Shown here: positions 1 to 12,194 of the stretch, in pieces
Position numbering within the stretch: position 1 is the stretch's first letter
Layout: every line of letters begins with the position of its first letter
Origin: Heracleum sosnowskyi
Lineage: Eukaryota; Streptophyta; Magnoliopsida; Apiales; Apiaceae
Reading direction: 5' to 3'
Length of the DNA: 64,000 nucleotides
Assembly (NCBI GenBank): GCA_030848705.1
Contig: CM061240.1
Span: forward strand, 17,937,001-18,001,000
Made by a program: the position numbers and the translations under genes
Notes under the pieces: generated by a model
What the model was told of the DNA's origin: nothing
The model's input: the letters and a program-made list of their open reading frames with translations, nothing else
Databases searched by the model: none

Positions 1-990
1 TACTCAAGGAGGCCTGCTGGAGCAAACACTGACAAAGGAAAAGGCAAATTGATTGAAGAGCCTGAGTTATCAAAGAAAGCTTATTCAACCTCTGACATGG
101 CTCATGTTGAATCAAGATCTAATAAATCAACCACTGACGTTGCTCAAGTTGATGATTCTGTTAAAGTTGTGACAATCTCTGACACTGCTTAAGTTGTACA
201 AACTCAACTAATATCTTCACAACTCCAAGGTACTTTTCGAAGACCATCTAAAGATGATTCTCTAATTCCAGCAAATGTAAATATTCTCCAAAGCAGAACT
301 ATCATGGGAAAGGAATCAAGAGATAAATCTGGACTGAGATCTCATAGAGAAAAGAGAGTGAATAACAGTCCTGTGGATCAAACTTCATTAGCTGAACCAG
401 GTGTTGGTGTGACTCAAGAAAATCTTGATGCTTTAGAGTCGGTTCAGTTAATACATCATAAAGGATTGAAGAAGGATTTTCTGTTATACTTCAAGGCTGA
501 TGGCAGAGTATACAGAGTTGGTGAAGCTGATATAGGATTAAAGATGAAAGAAGAACTAGAGTATGTGTTGTATCTACTGAAAGTCAAAAATCAAAGAACT
601 CATCAAGCATCTGAGGTATTAAGAAGCAGAATGGTTAAAGCTAGAGCTCTTTGTGGCCTAAAGACTGCTGGTGCTTACATACCGAAGTACAAAGATTATA
701 ATGGAAAGCTTGTTGAGATGCAAAGGAACAGTGCAAGACTCAGAACAGATCTGGGTATAAAAGTGTTGGAATTTAATCTGGAATCAGATAAATCCTTCAT
801 AATAAAGCTAGGAAATGATATGAGGAAGAACAGCATTTATGCTCTAAGGGCGGCTATCTACCAAACTGGAGAAAGTGATCCAGAGTTAAGGGAGATAAAG
901 AAGATAATGGTAGCTGAGCTAGAGAGAGCTGAGAGAAGACTACTTGTGGACTACATCAGGACTGTACCTGACATTGAAGAGATTAAGTAA
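1..990 (+). pseudogene. Element G aORF, C-terminal part, one nonsense codon
   Basis: The frame is open from base 1 to a TAA at 988-990 except for one TAA at 190-192; from the ATG at 304 it gives 228 codons. It lies just upstream of G's polypurine tract and LTR, the position of the extra 3' ORF (env-like ORF or aORF) of Sireviruses. The first 60 codons are Ser/Thr/Lys-rich and include KGKGKLIEE, close to KGKGKLIEE in element B's aORF at about 63210-63240. The rest is charged and predicted helical, with a Tyr/Leu-rich stretch (EYVLYLLKVK). I see no signal peptide or membrane helix, so an envelope role is not supported. The biochemical function is unknown. Membership of an aORF is inferred from position and weak similarity. 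Confidence 0.7.
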
Positions 991-1135
991 CTGAAGTCTG
1001 TAAGTTTTTAAAGTTTTCTGTTCTAAGTAAAAGTATAAACTCTGTGATTTTATAAACACTGCATTTGTTATATGTTTTGACATCATCAATTATCTGTTAA
1101 CTTGTACATTTTAGTATGAACAAGTTGGGGGAGAT
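991..1135 (+). other. Element G 3' untranslated segment and polypurine tract
   Basis: This is a non-coding stretch between the aORF stop and the LTR. The last 14 bases (1122-1135), AAGTTGGGGGAGAT, are the polypurine tract that primes plus-strand DNA synthesis. They abut the TG of the LTR at 1136, and the same tract precedes the LTRs of A, C and E. Confidence 0.8.
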
Positions 1136-1653
1136 TGTTAGATATAATTGCTAATGTTTGTTTATCAGTGTTTAAGTACCAGGAAACTATCAGAGTTTAG
1201 CTGGAGGACTAGTCAAGAGTTTAGCTGGAGGACCAGTCAGAGTTTGTTAAAATCTGATGGTCAGAGTTTGCTTAGCAGTCGGTGCAATTCAATGAACATT
1301 CTAGAAGCGATATTCTTTGAAGATGGAAAGAAGCAAAGAGATATCGAGATGGCTAAGGAAATGGAACAGAAGACAGAAGCAATTCTAGATTGATATTAAT
1401 TGTATAGCTGATTTATAGGAATATCAATTAGAAGATTGTACGTAGCTGTGTACTATATAAACACAGATAGGTTAACCCTAAAAGGGATGCGAATACTGAA
1501 TACATTATTCTTGTAACCTAGAAGCTCTCTGTGATAATTTACATCACTGAGAGAAGAGTTATTTAATATAATTCAATTTATTGTTCATAAACAGAGTTCT
1601 TGATTGTTATTCTCATACATATATTGATTATATATCGTGTATTCGGCCTAACA
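1136..1653 (+). repeat. Element G 3' LTR (518 bp)
   Basis: It starts TGTTAG and ends CTAACA, a perfect 6-bp terminal inverted repeat. A polypurine tract lies before it and element E LTR sequence directly after it. A TATATAA box is at 1454-1460. Near the start a 23-24 bp unit containing GAGTTTAGCTGGAGGAC is repeated at 1191-1213 and 1214-1237, followed by shorter CAGAGTTTG copies. This short LTR lacks the C-run near the 3' end seen in the A, B, C and E LTRs. Short frames in this LTR are not genes. Confidence 0.85.
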
Positions 1654-2599
1654 TTGTACAAGTAAACGTAGCCATCAACAGATAGTTTGCAATTGCAGTA
1701 TCCGTTGATGGGTAGCTTATCTACGGATAAGACCAAATATAACATGCTTGTCTATTTCTGATGTTGAAGTTGAAGTAGTCTTGATAGGTTAATCAAGCCA
1801 TGTTGACCATCAATAGATATGTAGAATAGAGAGGCGAATTGTATATAGTCGATGCCTTGTAATTCTGCATACATGAAATTGACTGTCTACGGATAGCTTG
1901 AATAGCCTTCTACGGATATGGACACTGTACTGTCTACGGATAACATTACTGGTTGATCGAGAATCTATCAACGGATACAACTCAGATAGCTTCTACGGAT
2001 ACTCTCTGTACTTGTGAAAAGGACAGCGATGTTAGAGCACATGGTTGACAGACTACACAGAGCATGGAAGCCAGTATTTCTGGAAAGGTGACAAGAAGAA
2101 AGCAGCATTCTGTTTGCATGGTCAAAGGTAGCATTTCCTTAAAAGACAATCAGCCAAGAAGGGTAAGCTACAAACACGGACCACTGCTCGGGATGGAGAA
2201 ACAAGGATTATGAACACATGTACTTTTTTGTATAATTAGCTGTTCAAGTATCTTTGTAAACTTGGGTTATATAACCAAGTTGTAGCATAACTCTAGAAAT
2301 CAAGAAATCAGGTTTTAGCAATTTAGAGAGCACAAAGCAGTATCCTTGTAAATTGCTGAAGCTAGAGTTGTGTATTTGCAGCTGCGTGTTTATTCGTAAA
2401 CATCACAGAGATTTCTTCAATAAAAATCTCTCACGTGGACAAAAAAATAATCCACCTGAATTTTTAATTCTTGTATCATCTTATTTGTGTTTCTGTTCTT
2501 GTTTTTGCTTTCCATATTTTCACTGTCGAGAACAAAAAGTTTCTAAGATTGTATTCAACCCCCCCTTCTACAATTTTGGTTCAGTGTCTGGGAATAACA
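1654..2599 (+). repeat. Element E 5' LTR, first 51 bp displaced by G
   Basis: It matches the element E 3' LTR from that copy's base 52 onward and ends GGAATAACA, followed by the primer site. With the missing 51 bp its length is 997 bp, against 1000 bp for the 3' LTR. A TTATATAA box lies at 2267-2274 and a C-run (ATTCAACCCCCCCTTCT) near the 3' end. At least eight copies of the family word, WTCWACGGATA or its reverse, lie between 1673 and 2002 (for example 1720, 1885, 1908, 1932, 1965 and 1991). Confidence 0.9.
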
Positions 2600-2601
2600 A
2601 T

Positions 2602-2613
2602 TGGTATCAGAGC
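2602..2613 (+). other. Element E primer-binding site (initiator tRNA-Met)
   Basis: TGGTATCAGAGC, two bases after the LTR end, is complementary to the 3' end of plant initiator tRNA-Met and primes minus-strand synthesis. It proves that the LTR to its left is the 5' LTR. Confidence 0.93.
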
Positions 2614-2659
2614 AAGCTTCTAACATACAAGAAGTTTAAAGATCAAAGACATCTGAATC

Positions 2660-3779
2660 ATGAGTCAGAAGGATCATGGAGTTAAGATACCAGTTCTTGA
2701 TAGAGAAAATTACTTTCACTGGAAAGTAAAAATGCGCCTACATCTTATGTCAATGGATGAAGCTTATGTAGAGTGCATAGAACATGGCCCTCATGTACCT
2801 ATAAAGCCAAACACCTCAATAGCTCAGGAACCAGCAGGAGCTCCAAGCACAATCCCAAAGCTGCGTTCAGAATGGACTCTTGAGGACATCGTCGCCGTTC
2901 ATAAAGAAAAGAAGGCCATGAACATTTTGTTTAATGGTCTTGATTCTGATATGTTCGACAATGTCATCAACTGCTCTACAGCCAAAGAAATTTGGGACAC
3001 TGTCCAAACCATATGTGAAGGGACTGAGCAGGTGAGAGAAAACAAGATGCAACTCCTCATACAACAGTATGAACACTTTCACTTCAAAAGTGGAGAATCT
3101 TTGAATGGTTTGAAGCTGTATGGAAGAGTGTATCAAGTCAAAGACTCAAATCTCAAATTTCCCAGAGCCTTACCAAAAGAGTGGAAGCCCATGACTGTCT
3201 CCTTGAGGAACACTCAAGAATATAAGGGCTACACTGTTGAGAGGCTGTATGGAACCCTAAAAACATATGAACTAGAAATAGAGCAGGATGAAGACATTGA
3301 GAAGGTTCAAAAGAAAATTGGATCTGTTGCTCTAGTTCCAAGTGTTTAAAAGGCCGAGGACATGAAAGAAGAAGCCGCTGAAGCTACACCAAGCCAAAGT
3401 GCTTGTGAAGGTAGAGCTGAATCAAGAAAGTGCAAAGGGAAGATGATTGAAGAAAGTGAGCTCATCAATCAGGAGGAGATGGATGAGCTTGATGATCACT
3501 TAGCTTTCCTGTCAAGAAAGTTCCCAAAGCTCAAGTTCAAGAGGAACCCTGATGTGTCCAGACCATTCAAGAAGGATCTTGTTGATAGGTCCAAATTCAA
3601 ATGTTTCAACTATGGAATGGGAGGTCACTTTGCAAATGAGTGCAAAAAACCAAAGTCTGAGAAGAGTGACAGGAAGTTTGAACCTGTTGACTACAAGAAG
3701 AAATACTTTGATCTTATCAAGCAAAAGGGTAGAGCATTCATTACACAGGATTATGACTGGGCTGAAAACGGGAATGATC
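2660..3779 (+). pseudogene. gag: Element E gag, N-terminal two thirds, broken
   Basis: Capsid precursor of a Ty1/copia element. The start ATG at 2660 aligns with the intact gag of element C (MSQKDHGVKIPVLD against MVKKDAGVKIPVLD), followed by a copia Gag domain of the UBN2 type (MNILFNGL, EIWDTVQ, LLIQQYEHFHF). Compared with C it lacks about 11 codons after GESLN (near 3105), then meets TAA at 3347-3349 and resumes as a downstream segment. The CCHC zinc knuckle reads CFNYGMGGHFANEC: its second cysteine is tyrosine, so zinc binding is probably lost. Similarity to C stops after DYDWAENGND, where the inverted block begins. The Gag coiled coil and second knuckle are missing altogether. Confidence 0.88.
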
Positions 3780-3881
3780 TTGAGGAGAGATCACCTTTGT
3801 GAGTTGAAACTCACTCGGATTAGCTATGATTTGAGGTGACTCCCCCTGACTTGATGGCACACCTTGAGTTGTAATGACCAC
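3780..3881 (-). repeat. Left inverted repeat at the E inversion breakpoint
   Basis: The reverse complement of this about 102-bp segment matches 24181-24288 with only a handful of differences. It encodes the same aORF peptide (GVPSSQGESPQIIANPSEF) on the minus strand here and on the plus strand there. It therefore marks both ends of the inverted interior of element E and shows that breakpoint sequence was duplicated. Confidence 0.88.
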
Positions 3882-5932
3882 TAGTGCACTCTCCCCCTTA
3901 CTTGAATTCTCCCCCTTTTTTTTATCATCAAGGGTTTGAGTGACAGCGGTTGACTGCAGCAACTGTTGCAGAAGCTGAGTCTGTAGATTTTGATTAGCCA
4001 AGAAGGTGTTCATTTGCTTTTCCATCTTATCCATTCTCCTAGTAAGAGCAGCCACATCCTTTACCAGCTTGTCTTGCTTGCATCTTTGAGATGTGGAAGG
4101 AGCAACAACATCAATTCTCCTTGCCAAAGCATCCTTCACCCCATCCAGATGGTTCTTGATATCATCAGTGCTGGCTCTTTGTTGCAGGATGTGGTCCTGA
4201 TGAAGCTGAAGTGATGCCACAAAGTTATGAACTGAGGTGGCATGCTGTGGATTTGATGTTTTAGCTTCATCATGTGCCCTTTGATGATTCCTAAGAATGA
4301 CTGACTTGGTGGCATTGTGGTCATAGGAGTTGGAGAACAACCAAGTAGGCATCTCTTGGAGAGTGGAAGGACCTTCATCTCCTCCTTCACCACTCTCAGA
4401 GTCATCACTGTCTTCATCATAACTGTAATCTTCACCAGCTCCTGGAGGCAGATTCTGAATAACTTCATTTGCCCTAGGCATTGATTTAGTTGTGTGTACT
4501 AAATTCAACATCCTTTCTGCTTCCACATTGCCCTGTCCATCCAAGACTTGATAGGCTGGGTCAGGATGAGTAAATGTCTCAGCATTCAGGTTGACTTGTT
4601 CCAATGCATTTTGGTATTCAAGTTGGTACAGTCTTTCCATGTCTGCATCACTGACATCCATTGACTCACTTGTAATGGCTGAGTCTTCCATCCTTATCTC
4701 TCATGTACCTGCTTTTCTCTCATTTTCTCTCTTTTCTTGCATCAGGGGCTCCCCTTGGCTCACACCCTCACCTTCACCTACTAAGGTGGAACTCTCAGTG
4801 CTCACTTTTACCAGACTGGAAGAAATAGTCTGTCTCTCTTGCTCTTCCTCTCCTTTTGCCTGGTTGCAAACCAGCCTCTCACTCTTAGTTGCTTCACTCC
4901 CTTCCCTCAATCCTAGAAGTGTTTGAACTACTGCTAACTCATCCACACTTGAAGTAGAAATACTTGAAGTTTGAAGTGCAAGTGTGGAAGGAGTATCCAT
5001 AGAGGCAGTAGAAATGGAGATCAACGGATAGCTGATTTGGGGCATATCCGTAGTCGGACAAACACTTGTCAACGGATGAGAGATATCTGTAGATGAAGGA
5101 AAAGAAGTAGCTCTTGAAATGGAGACTAAGGCTGAATCTGTGGAGATTGATTTGAGATTTGAAGCCACAGATTTGGCTAGAGTCTAAGAAATGATAGATT
5201 GGTGATCCAACAAATCATCAATAAGACGATGATCACCAATTTCAGAGTGGGGCTTCTCCAAGAAGGTTAAAGATGGAGAATCAGGAAGTGATGTGTGAAT
5301 CATATCCACATCCAGAGAGAGAGTGGGTGAGCTTGGTGCTTCTGTTTCAGTTTGAATGATTAGAGAAGAGGGCTGTGACTCCACATTTACTGGAGCCACA
5401 TCAAACTGAATTTGAGAAGGTGTCATTGACACCGTGTGTGATCCCTGTGTAACCCCAGATTGTTTTGACCTTTTTCTCCTTGAATATGCCATGGTTGTAT
5501 CTGTGGGGCTGCTTGTGTCCATATCCCTCTTGTTCTGTGTCCCTAGTTGGGGACTCTTTTCAATAGTAACATCCTTTTGGGAGGATGCCACTAGGGATGT
5601 GATATTTTCCTTTTCAACCACTGCATCTTTTTGAGAAGACACAGGGTGGCTAGGCTGGGACACACTTATCTCACCCTCCTTGTTCTTGGGGTTTCTTTGA
5701 TGTTCACCCCTTCCCTCACCTCTCACTACCTCCTTCACACTCCCCTCAAGGGTTTGGGTAGTTTTTGCAACAGATGCCTTTTGAGAAGCACCTGAGGTTT
5801 GCGTTCTAGATTTTGATTTGGGAAGAATGGTGGTGACCACTTGGGTAGGAGACTGTTGGACAGTTCCAGTCTCCATTGTGGTACTAGGAGTCAAAGAAAC
5901 AACAACAGAGGTAGGAACAGTTGATGAGATTA
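3780..5932 (-). pseudogene. Element E aORF, middle part, distal to the F insertion
   Basis: One minus-strand frame continues the aORF that starts at 20308 and is split by element F. It has two nonsense codons, at 5181-5183 and near 4701. It aligns along its length with element C's first aORF: ...TSGASQKA, VVRGEGRGE, a LEKPHSE-type block, TLLGLR, VGEGEG, then TFTHP...AYQVL...GNVEAER and a terminal coiled coil ending LDDKKKGE. The middle is Ser/Thr/Gln-rich and probably disordered, and the tail is acidic. Family words (CAACGGAT, ATCCGTAG) occur inside the coding sequence at about 5020, 5044 and 5069. At 3780 the frame runs into inverted gag sequence. The protein's function is unknown; it has no membrane segment. 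Confidence 0.82.
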
Positions 5933-8900
5933 TGTAACACCCCCAGATCCGGGGTCAGGAATCTGGGTCGTCACGCTCCATCAATGATACAATACCTGCA
6001 TTACTTACAACATTCTCATAATACAACTCCAAAGACCCCAATCACTTACGCACACACACACAAGTTATAGCCTTGGAAATGAGCAACAATAATAAACATT
6101 TGCTATTACAACCCAAATGTACTATCCAGGACCTCATCTGTTATTTACAACCTCTACCTGAAGTTACAATAATAGACCTCACAATTCTATACAAGGTTTA
6201 GAAATACAAACCCACTCAAAATAATTCTCACTAATTCAAGCTGCAACTATTCTGCTCACACCGACAGTATCCATCATGCATCAACCAACTCCAGAGTGGC
6301 CTCTCCATTCCCTTACTCTCGTCACACGAGGTGGATTCAGAAATGTTTTCCTCATGCTGAAATATTTAATAAAGCAAGAATGAGCTAATAGTGCTCAGCA
6401 AGAAATCTATCCCAGTTTAAATCTTTAAACCTTTTTGGAAAATAATTCATATGGGATCAAAGTTTTTATCATTACTAGGGTATAACCCCAAAATAGTATA
6501 TCGCTTAAAATACCATATGACTTATAATCATACTCATATACTCTTCGTAATCATTTGGAAATCCTTGGTATCAGTATGATAAACCAAGACTCAAAACATA
6601 TCTTTTTAAAATAGATATCAAATATTGGAATCAAGGCTTAAAGCCTATTCATTGATTCAAAACACTATATAGTTCGAAAATATCTCTGGAATCACATGTT
6701 ATGCCTTTAACGGATAAGAAACTAGTATAACATAAAGGATGAAGTTACGAGGAAAATCAATATAATGTTTCCGTAACCCAAAGTCCACTTATGCATATAT
6801 ATCCTTAATCAGGTTTTATCAGAGTCATAACTCATAAAATAAAGATGAAGTTGCATGAATTTATTGTCACTTCATCTCCAAACACTTTTCGACCCTCTGT
6901 CAACATGATCGGTAAACCTGTACTAAGGGGGAGACCCTTAGTCCCTTTCAATACATGTTGCAGAATTATCCAAATTGGATGATGAACTAATACTGGAGTT
7001 GCTACCGCGTCCGCTGTGCCTAACCTTGCTATGATCAGTAGCAGGTCGCACCGCTCAAATAGTTTTCTACATGTAGATGGAAGTATCACGACGGCCTGAC
7101 ATTGTCTACCGCCTTACTATGACCTCCCGGCCCATTTGGGGCAATATAAAAGTTGGATGGGCCCACACAACTTGACCACTTACACCACTCCTAGTTCAGA
7201 TGAAATCCATGACTCTGAAACGTAAAGATCGTCCTCCTTTCCCCAAGTGTAGCACTTGTTGATACGACTCCACTAAGTAGTTATATCTAGGTTGGAAAGG
7301 AAGATTCTCCAATATTTCCCAAGCTATGCTTGTTAATGGATATCGACTTGTTCCATGAATTTACCCCTCGATCATTGAGGTGGTAACACAACATTAGACT
7401 GGCAACAATTAAATTGCTCCAAGAAAATATATGTCCCTTGACAGTTTTTGAATTGAGAGTTTAAAAAGAGTAGTAGTCACTTAAATCAGGCTTCCCATAT
7501 TTTTGATAGTTGAGCGAGCATTTAAATCTTCTTAAAAGACAGATTCAAATGGAAAACAATGTTTTGGGAACCTCTTTTTGATTTGAAAATAATTAATAAT
7601 ATTTATTAAATAAGTAAACCTCAAAGGAATATTTGAAAATAATCTTCATTAAACAACTAATCCTTAAATGAATATTTGAAAATAATATTCATTAAATAAA
7701 TAATCCTTAAATGAATATTCAAGAATAATATTCATTAAATAAATAAACCTCAAATGAATATTCAAGAATAATATTCATTACTTAATAAATCTCAAATGAA
7801 TATTCGAAAATAATATCCATTAAATAATTAAGTCTCAAATGAATATTCAAAAGCAATATTCATTAAATAAATAATTAATCCTCGAATGAATATACATAAA
7901 TAATATTCATTAACTAATTAAATAATCTTCAAATGAATATTCAAAAATTAATATTCATTAAATAATCCCCGGATAAATATTCACAATAATATTCTTAAAG
8001 TCAATAATCCTCAAATGAATATAAATAATATTCTTTAAGTCAATAATCCTCAAATGAATATAAATAATATTCTTTAAGTCAATAATCCTCAAATGAATAT
8101 AAATAATATTCTTTAAGTCAATAATCCTCAAATGAATATAAATAATATTCATTAAATAAATAATTAACCCTCGAATAACAGTTACCTGATATCTTTATCG
8201 GAAAATAATCCTTAACATATACAGAAATATAATTACTTCTGATCTAAAGAAATATCATACGCCCTTAACCTAGGGCCTTTATAAAAACCTGGCTTCTAAC
8301 TAATATCCCATATCTAGCTTAGAAGCCCATAATCAAATCATTTCCAAGTAATAAATACCTTCCGGAACATAAATAATGTTTGATAATAATATTCCTCAAG
8401 ATGAATAGTACTCTGCCGCTGGAATCCCTCCGGGTTTCCACGACTATCTATATAACAAAATATCGACTCCCGGTCTAGAGTCGAAACAATAAACATGCTC
8501 TTATCTATAGAGCTACAAGGTATACCGGTTCATAAGTACATTATCTCAAAGCTCGTATAATATCCAAAAGTCAAATTCTATTTAACACGATATAATCATT
8601 TATCTCAAAACTATACAACACTATACATGGCAAAGGCAGTGTTATGTAATTAATACTTCAAAGTATGGGTTTAGAAAACTTGCCTGGAAATCCCGAAGTA
8701 GCAATAAGTCTCAGGTTGGTCCAGTAATCTAGAATCAACACAAAGTTCAAGATTAATAACTTAAACGCTTTCACCATACTAAGTATACACTATCTCAAGT
8801 ACAAAGTCCATTTTCAAGTTAACTCCTTAAGAACTTCTACTCGAGCATGCTCGTTCGCGCATTTTTATAAAATTGAGATTTAATCCTTTTTGCACGAAAT

Positions 8901-10676
8901 CTTTTCGAGGGTCTTCCTAAACATACCTAGCATGTTATCACAAAGTCTCACATTTTATTATGACCTCTAAGTGGTTCGATCATAACCTCAAAGTTGACTA
9001 AGTGGTATAGTTCGGTTTCGCGAAACATCCTTACACTAAAACAAATGTTTCTCCTAAACCGTAAATCGAAACGATACGATTCTTTCGTTAAAACAAACTA
9101 GGACACAAGGCCTACATGTTCATGGTCAGAAACTTCATGTTCATGCCCTTTAATGTAACCGTGATTTCTGCCTAAACTATCTAAGGAAATTTCGGCATGG
9201 TAACGGCGCTTATACGCAATTCCCATGTTTTTAAACACTTCAAACAATTCATCAATCCACAACCAACAATCACAACCCAATGATCTCCTCCAAATCACTT
9301 TCTTTCTGTCTAAACATACTCATAACACTAATCAATAGTTCAACCATCAATCAATCCATTAAATCTCATACATATCATGTAAATCATCTCTAAATCATAC
9401 TATCACTAACAATCATCCATTTATACACTAATATCAAATCATAAGTAAAAGTGTGAGAGGGTTTATACCTTCCTTGGTACTTAATATAGACTATAGATGG
9501 CTAGTATACCCTTCCTTGCTCCTTGATTATCCTTTACAAGCCTTAAACTTCAAGATCAAAACAAGAAACCACTTAAAGTTACTATTCATCCTCATCTTGT
9601 AAAATTCATAACAAATCGAAAAATAATAGTTGGGTGCTAATAAATTTACCAGACCTTGTGCTCTTCATAAGGTTTCGTTTGAGTCATATATCATCAAATT
9701 CTAAGCTTCCTAGCTAGGGTTTTGAGCTCCCTCTTTCCGCTGGACAGAAACTGGACAGTTTGGGTTCTCCAACTTGGGGAAGGGATTTGGCTAGGCTACA
9801 CTCCTTTGTTGACCATGAAATTTTGAGCGAATGTTACCCATGGAGTGGAGAAGCTATGGTGAAAACTTGGTGATTTTAGGACAAGTAGATTTGGAGTTAT
9901 GAATTTTTCTTTCCTCCTTGTGCAAGCTGATCAGATTGTTGAAGAAATGGGAGAGAGTTTTCTTTTAATTTTTCTTGCCTTGGTTGATTAATGAAAGATG
10001 AGATATTTTTATGGTCAAGTGCCAAGTGGTGAGTCATCACCTTTTGCATTGTCACAGGGACACTTGTCGCACATGCAAGGGTCTTGATAAAGTAGCTTTA
10101 CTGGTTTGCTTTACTGGTTCGTTTCCTTTCACATGGATGATCCAAATGTCGCATTCCTCGAATTAATCTTGTTACATGTTACTTCCATGTCTATATTTAA
10201 TCCTGTAAATGTCGCGTTGTTCCGTCACCGCTTAATCTCGTATTTAAATCGATTCGTGTCTCGTTGTTCGGTTACGGCTTAATCTTGATGAACGTTCGCA
10301 GGGATTTCTTAAGGGTTCTATCGAAGTAATTTACCGTAAACGTTCTCGATATCTCTAATTCTTTTATTAAATCCATATCCATGGAATTGATAATTTAATC
10401 CTCCAATACTTTCAAATAATGATTAATCCGCCCGTTATTGGTGAAATTTCGGAGAAAACAGAAATGCTATTTTTCTGATTCTGACAGCTTTTGCATTCCT
10501 TCATTTACATCGTAGATCACTAATACGACTTCGAAAGTTCATTATTCTGACTCGTACATAGTGTGGTCTGAAAATATTTTCGGTTCAGAAATTTACTATT
10601 CATCAAAATAAAAAAATAAAAATAAAAATAAAATAATTTTTTTTTTTAACTAAGTCCAAAATTTGGGATTATTACA
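5933..10676 (-). repeat. Element F 3' LTR (4,744 bp)
   Basis: It is the left copy in the window and the 3' LTR on the element's own strand. It is almost identical to 14757-19501. It contains an AT-rich tandem-repeat region (about 7600-8160), a pyrimidine-rich segment (8840-9100), and a T-run at the polypurine-tract side. I see no credible gene in it; short frames such as 6832-7089 and 9098-9298 recur in the other LTR only because the LTRs are duplicates. Confidence 0.93.
7600..8160 (-). repeat. AT-rich tandem repeats in the F 3' LTR
   Basis: Variable units of about 35-50 bp built on AATGAATATT / AATATTCATT are repeated across this stretch. They end in four nearly perfect 39-bp units (about 7993-8155) that contain AATCCTCAAATGAATATAAA. 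The 39-bp period is a multiple of three and gives an accidental open frame with a 13-residue repeat; I do not regard it as a gene. The array is a hotspot for slippage and a possible matrix-attachment-like AT island. Confidence 0.85.
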
Positions 10677-10689
10677 GTCTCCCCTCCTT
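10677..10689 (-). other. Element F polypurine tract
   Basis: On the minus strand AAGGAGGGGAGAC directly precedes the LTR's TGTAAT, the expected plus-strand primer. It fixes the left LTR as the 3' LTR. Confidence 0.85.
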
Positions 10690-11504
10690 AAAAGGATTCC
10701 GTCCCGGAATCTAAGAAAATAGCCGAGGTTACTCTTCCAATATAGTAATCTCCAATTTCCAGGTTGACTCTTCAACTCTCTGGTTCCATTACAACACTTT
10801 CTCATTCCGGTCTGTGATATCTACCGGACGCTTTATATAAGCCAATTTTGGCTATGCTCATACACGCCCATTTTCTATCAACATTCGATTATTCTAGCTA
10901 TCGGCGGTACAACACTTACCGTAACTTCGGTGGTCTGAAAGGTTCCTTTCGGTCGGTCCGTCGTTCTGCGGATCCTACGTAGTGCTCGCACTTAATCTCG
11001 TTGCCAAACATGTTTGGAAAAACTCCTCCCGAATTGGGAGTTCAATCATTGGTTCTTATCTGACACGATGGTGATTGGAACTCCACGTCACCCAACTATC
11101 TCTTTCGTAACTCTTCGGTTAACGATCTCTTGCTGTTAACAAAATATGAGTAGACTCATTTGATCCATCAATTATAGCTCAATTGACGTCATAGTCCGAC
11201 TCGATTCTTGTTGATCCTATCACAGAATCCATTATATTAAAATTACATTCCTAATCAGGAATCTCTATTAACTGTGATAGTCAACTAGGTCTTTGTTCTG
11301 CCTTCATTTTCTGACATATCCAATATTTGTTTATCAATCGATAAATCCTTTTATTTATTCGACCACTTATAACATTTTCTTAACTTTCCTAGTTTGAAAC
11401 GTCTCCTATCTTTGCAGGGTCGACCAGTACTCCTTTACTGTTGACCACATGTCCTAAAATTGTACTTCCTTTAGCCAAAACTCGCACTTTGAGAACTTGG
11501 CATA
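10690..11504 (-). other. Element F internal region downstream of the RT remnants
   Basis: RNase H and integrase of a Ty3/gypsy pol should lie in this position. I see only frame-broken, pyrimidine-rich sequence and no recognisable integrase core. The region is too short for a full RNase H plus integrase, so much of pol has been deleted. Confidence 0.55.
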
Positions 11505-12194
11505 TCACTTTTCTCTCCTCAGTGCTCCTAACACGATCCTCAAATGCTCTGCATGTTCTTCCTCGGTCTTTGAGGTAAACCTAAATATTGCCGATGTCAC
11601 TATGACATACTTACCCAAATACTTCTTGAAAAGTCGATTCAGCACGTCCATGAAAGCTGCAAGGGCATTCGTCAGCCCAAACGACATTATTAAAAACTCG
11701 TAGTGTGCATACTTGGTGCGAAACGCAGTCTTGGGTACGTTCTCAGGCTTAATATTCAATCGGTGGTATCCCGTTCTCAATCAATATTCGAGAATTTAAC
11801 TGTATCATGCAGCCGATCGATCAAATCACCGATCTTTGGCAGGGTATTCATTCTTAATAATTAGCCTATTTATCTCTCAATACTCTATGCACAACCTCAT
11901 GCTGTCGTCCTTTTTCTTCACCAATAACACGGGTGCATCCCACGGTGACGCACTTGGTCCTATCATTCCTTCCCCTAACAATTTCTACAATTGAGCGACT
12001 AATTTCTTCATCTCGACTGGAGCTAGTCGGTACGGGGCCTTCGAAACTGGCGCCGTCCTTGGAGCTAATTCTATACCAGACTCTATTTCTCTATTGGGTG
12101 GTAACCCTGGGAGATCTTCTGGAAATACATCCTCGAATTCGTTGATGACAGGGATATTTCGCATACTGGGTGCTTCCCGTTTCGTATCTATCAC
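11505..12194 (-). pseudogene. pol: Element F reverse transcriptase remnant (Ty3/gypsy)
   Basis: Two minus-strand segments carry hallmark Ty3/gypsy RT sequence. The segment at 12194-11985 has FEDVFPEDLPGLPP, followed by SKAPYRLAPVEM, the pol stretch just before the RT palm. The segment at 11780-11505 has GYHRLNIKPENV..KTAFRTKYAHYEF and FGLTNALAAFMDVLNRLF, the fingers/palm region. At the place of the catalytic (Y/F)xDD motif the sequence reads KYVIVTSAIFRF, so the catalytic aspartates are absent. Frame breaks separate the two pieces, and about 100 codons of normal RT between them are degraded. This is a dead enzyme. Assignment to Ty3/gypsy is firm; the exact clade is not. Confidence 0.82.

Larger units (their letters stand above)
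1..1653 (+). mobile_element. Element G: 3' end of a Sirevirus-type Ty1/copia element
   Basis: This is the right end of an LTR retrotransposon whose 5' LTR, gag and pol lie left of the window. It holds the end of an aORF, a polypurine tract and one LTR of 518 bp that begins TGTTAG and ends CTAACA. The base after it continues at an internal point of element E's LTR (base 52 of the E 3' LTR copy), so G inserted into E's 5' LTR. TTGTA at 1654-1658 is the predicted right copy of the target duplication; the left copy should lie outside the window with the missing 51 bp of the E LTR. Confidence 0.85.

Noticed and set aside
2602..2613. tRNA gene
   Set aside because: Only the 12-nt complement of the tRNA 3' end is present (primer site); no cloverleaf is seen at any of the four sites.
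2353..2685. 110-codon ORF over the E 5' LTR end, related to 30817-31077
   Set aside because: It spans the LTR end and primer site; the relation to 30817-31077 is the LTR duplication itself.
6832..7089. Conserved small ORF, identical at 15656-15913, and the pair 9098-9298 / 17922-18122
   Set aside because: The identity is due only to the duplicated LTRs of F; there is no protein similarity or coding bias.
7958..8152. Small protein with a 13-residue repeat (also at 16782-16976)
   Set aside because: It is an artefact of an AT-rich 39-bp tandem repeat within an LTR; the period happens to be a multiple of three.
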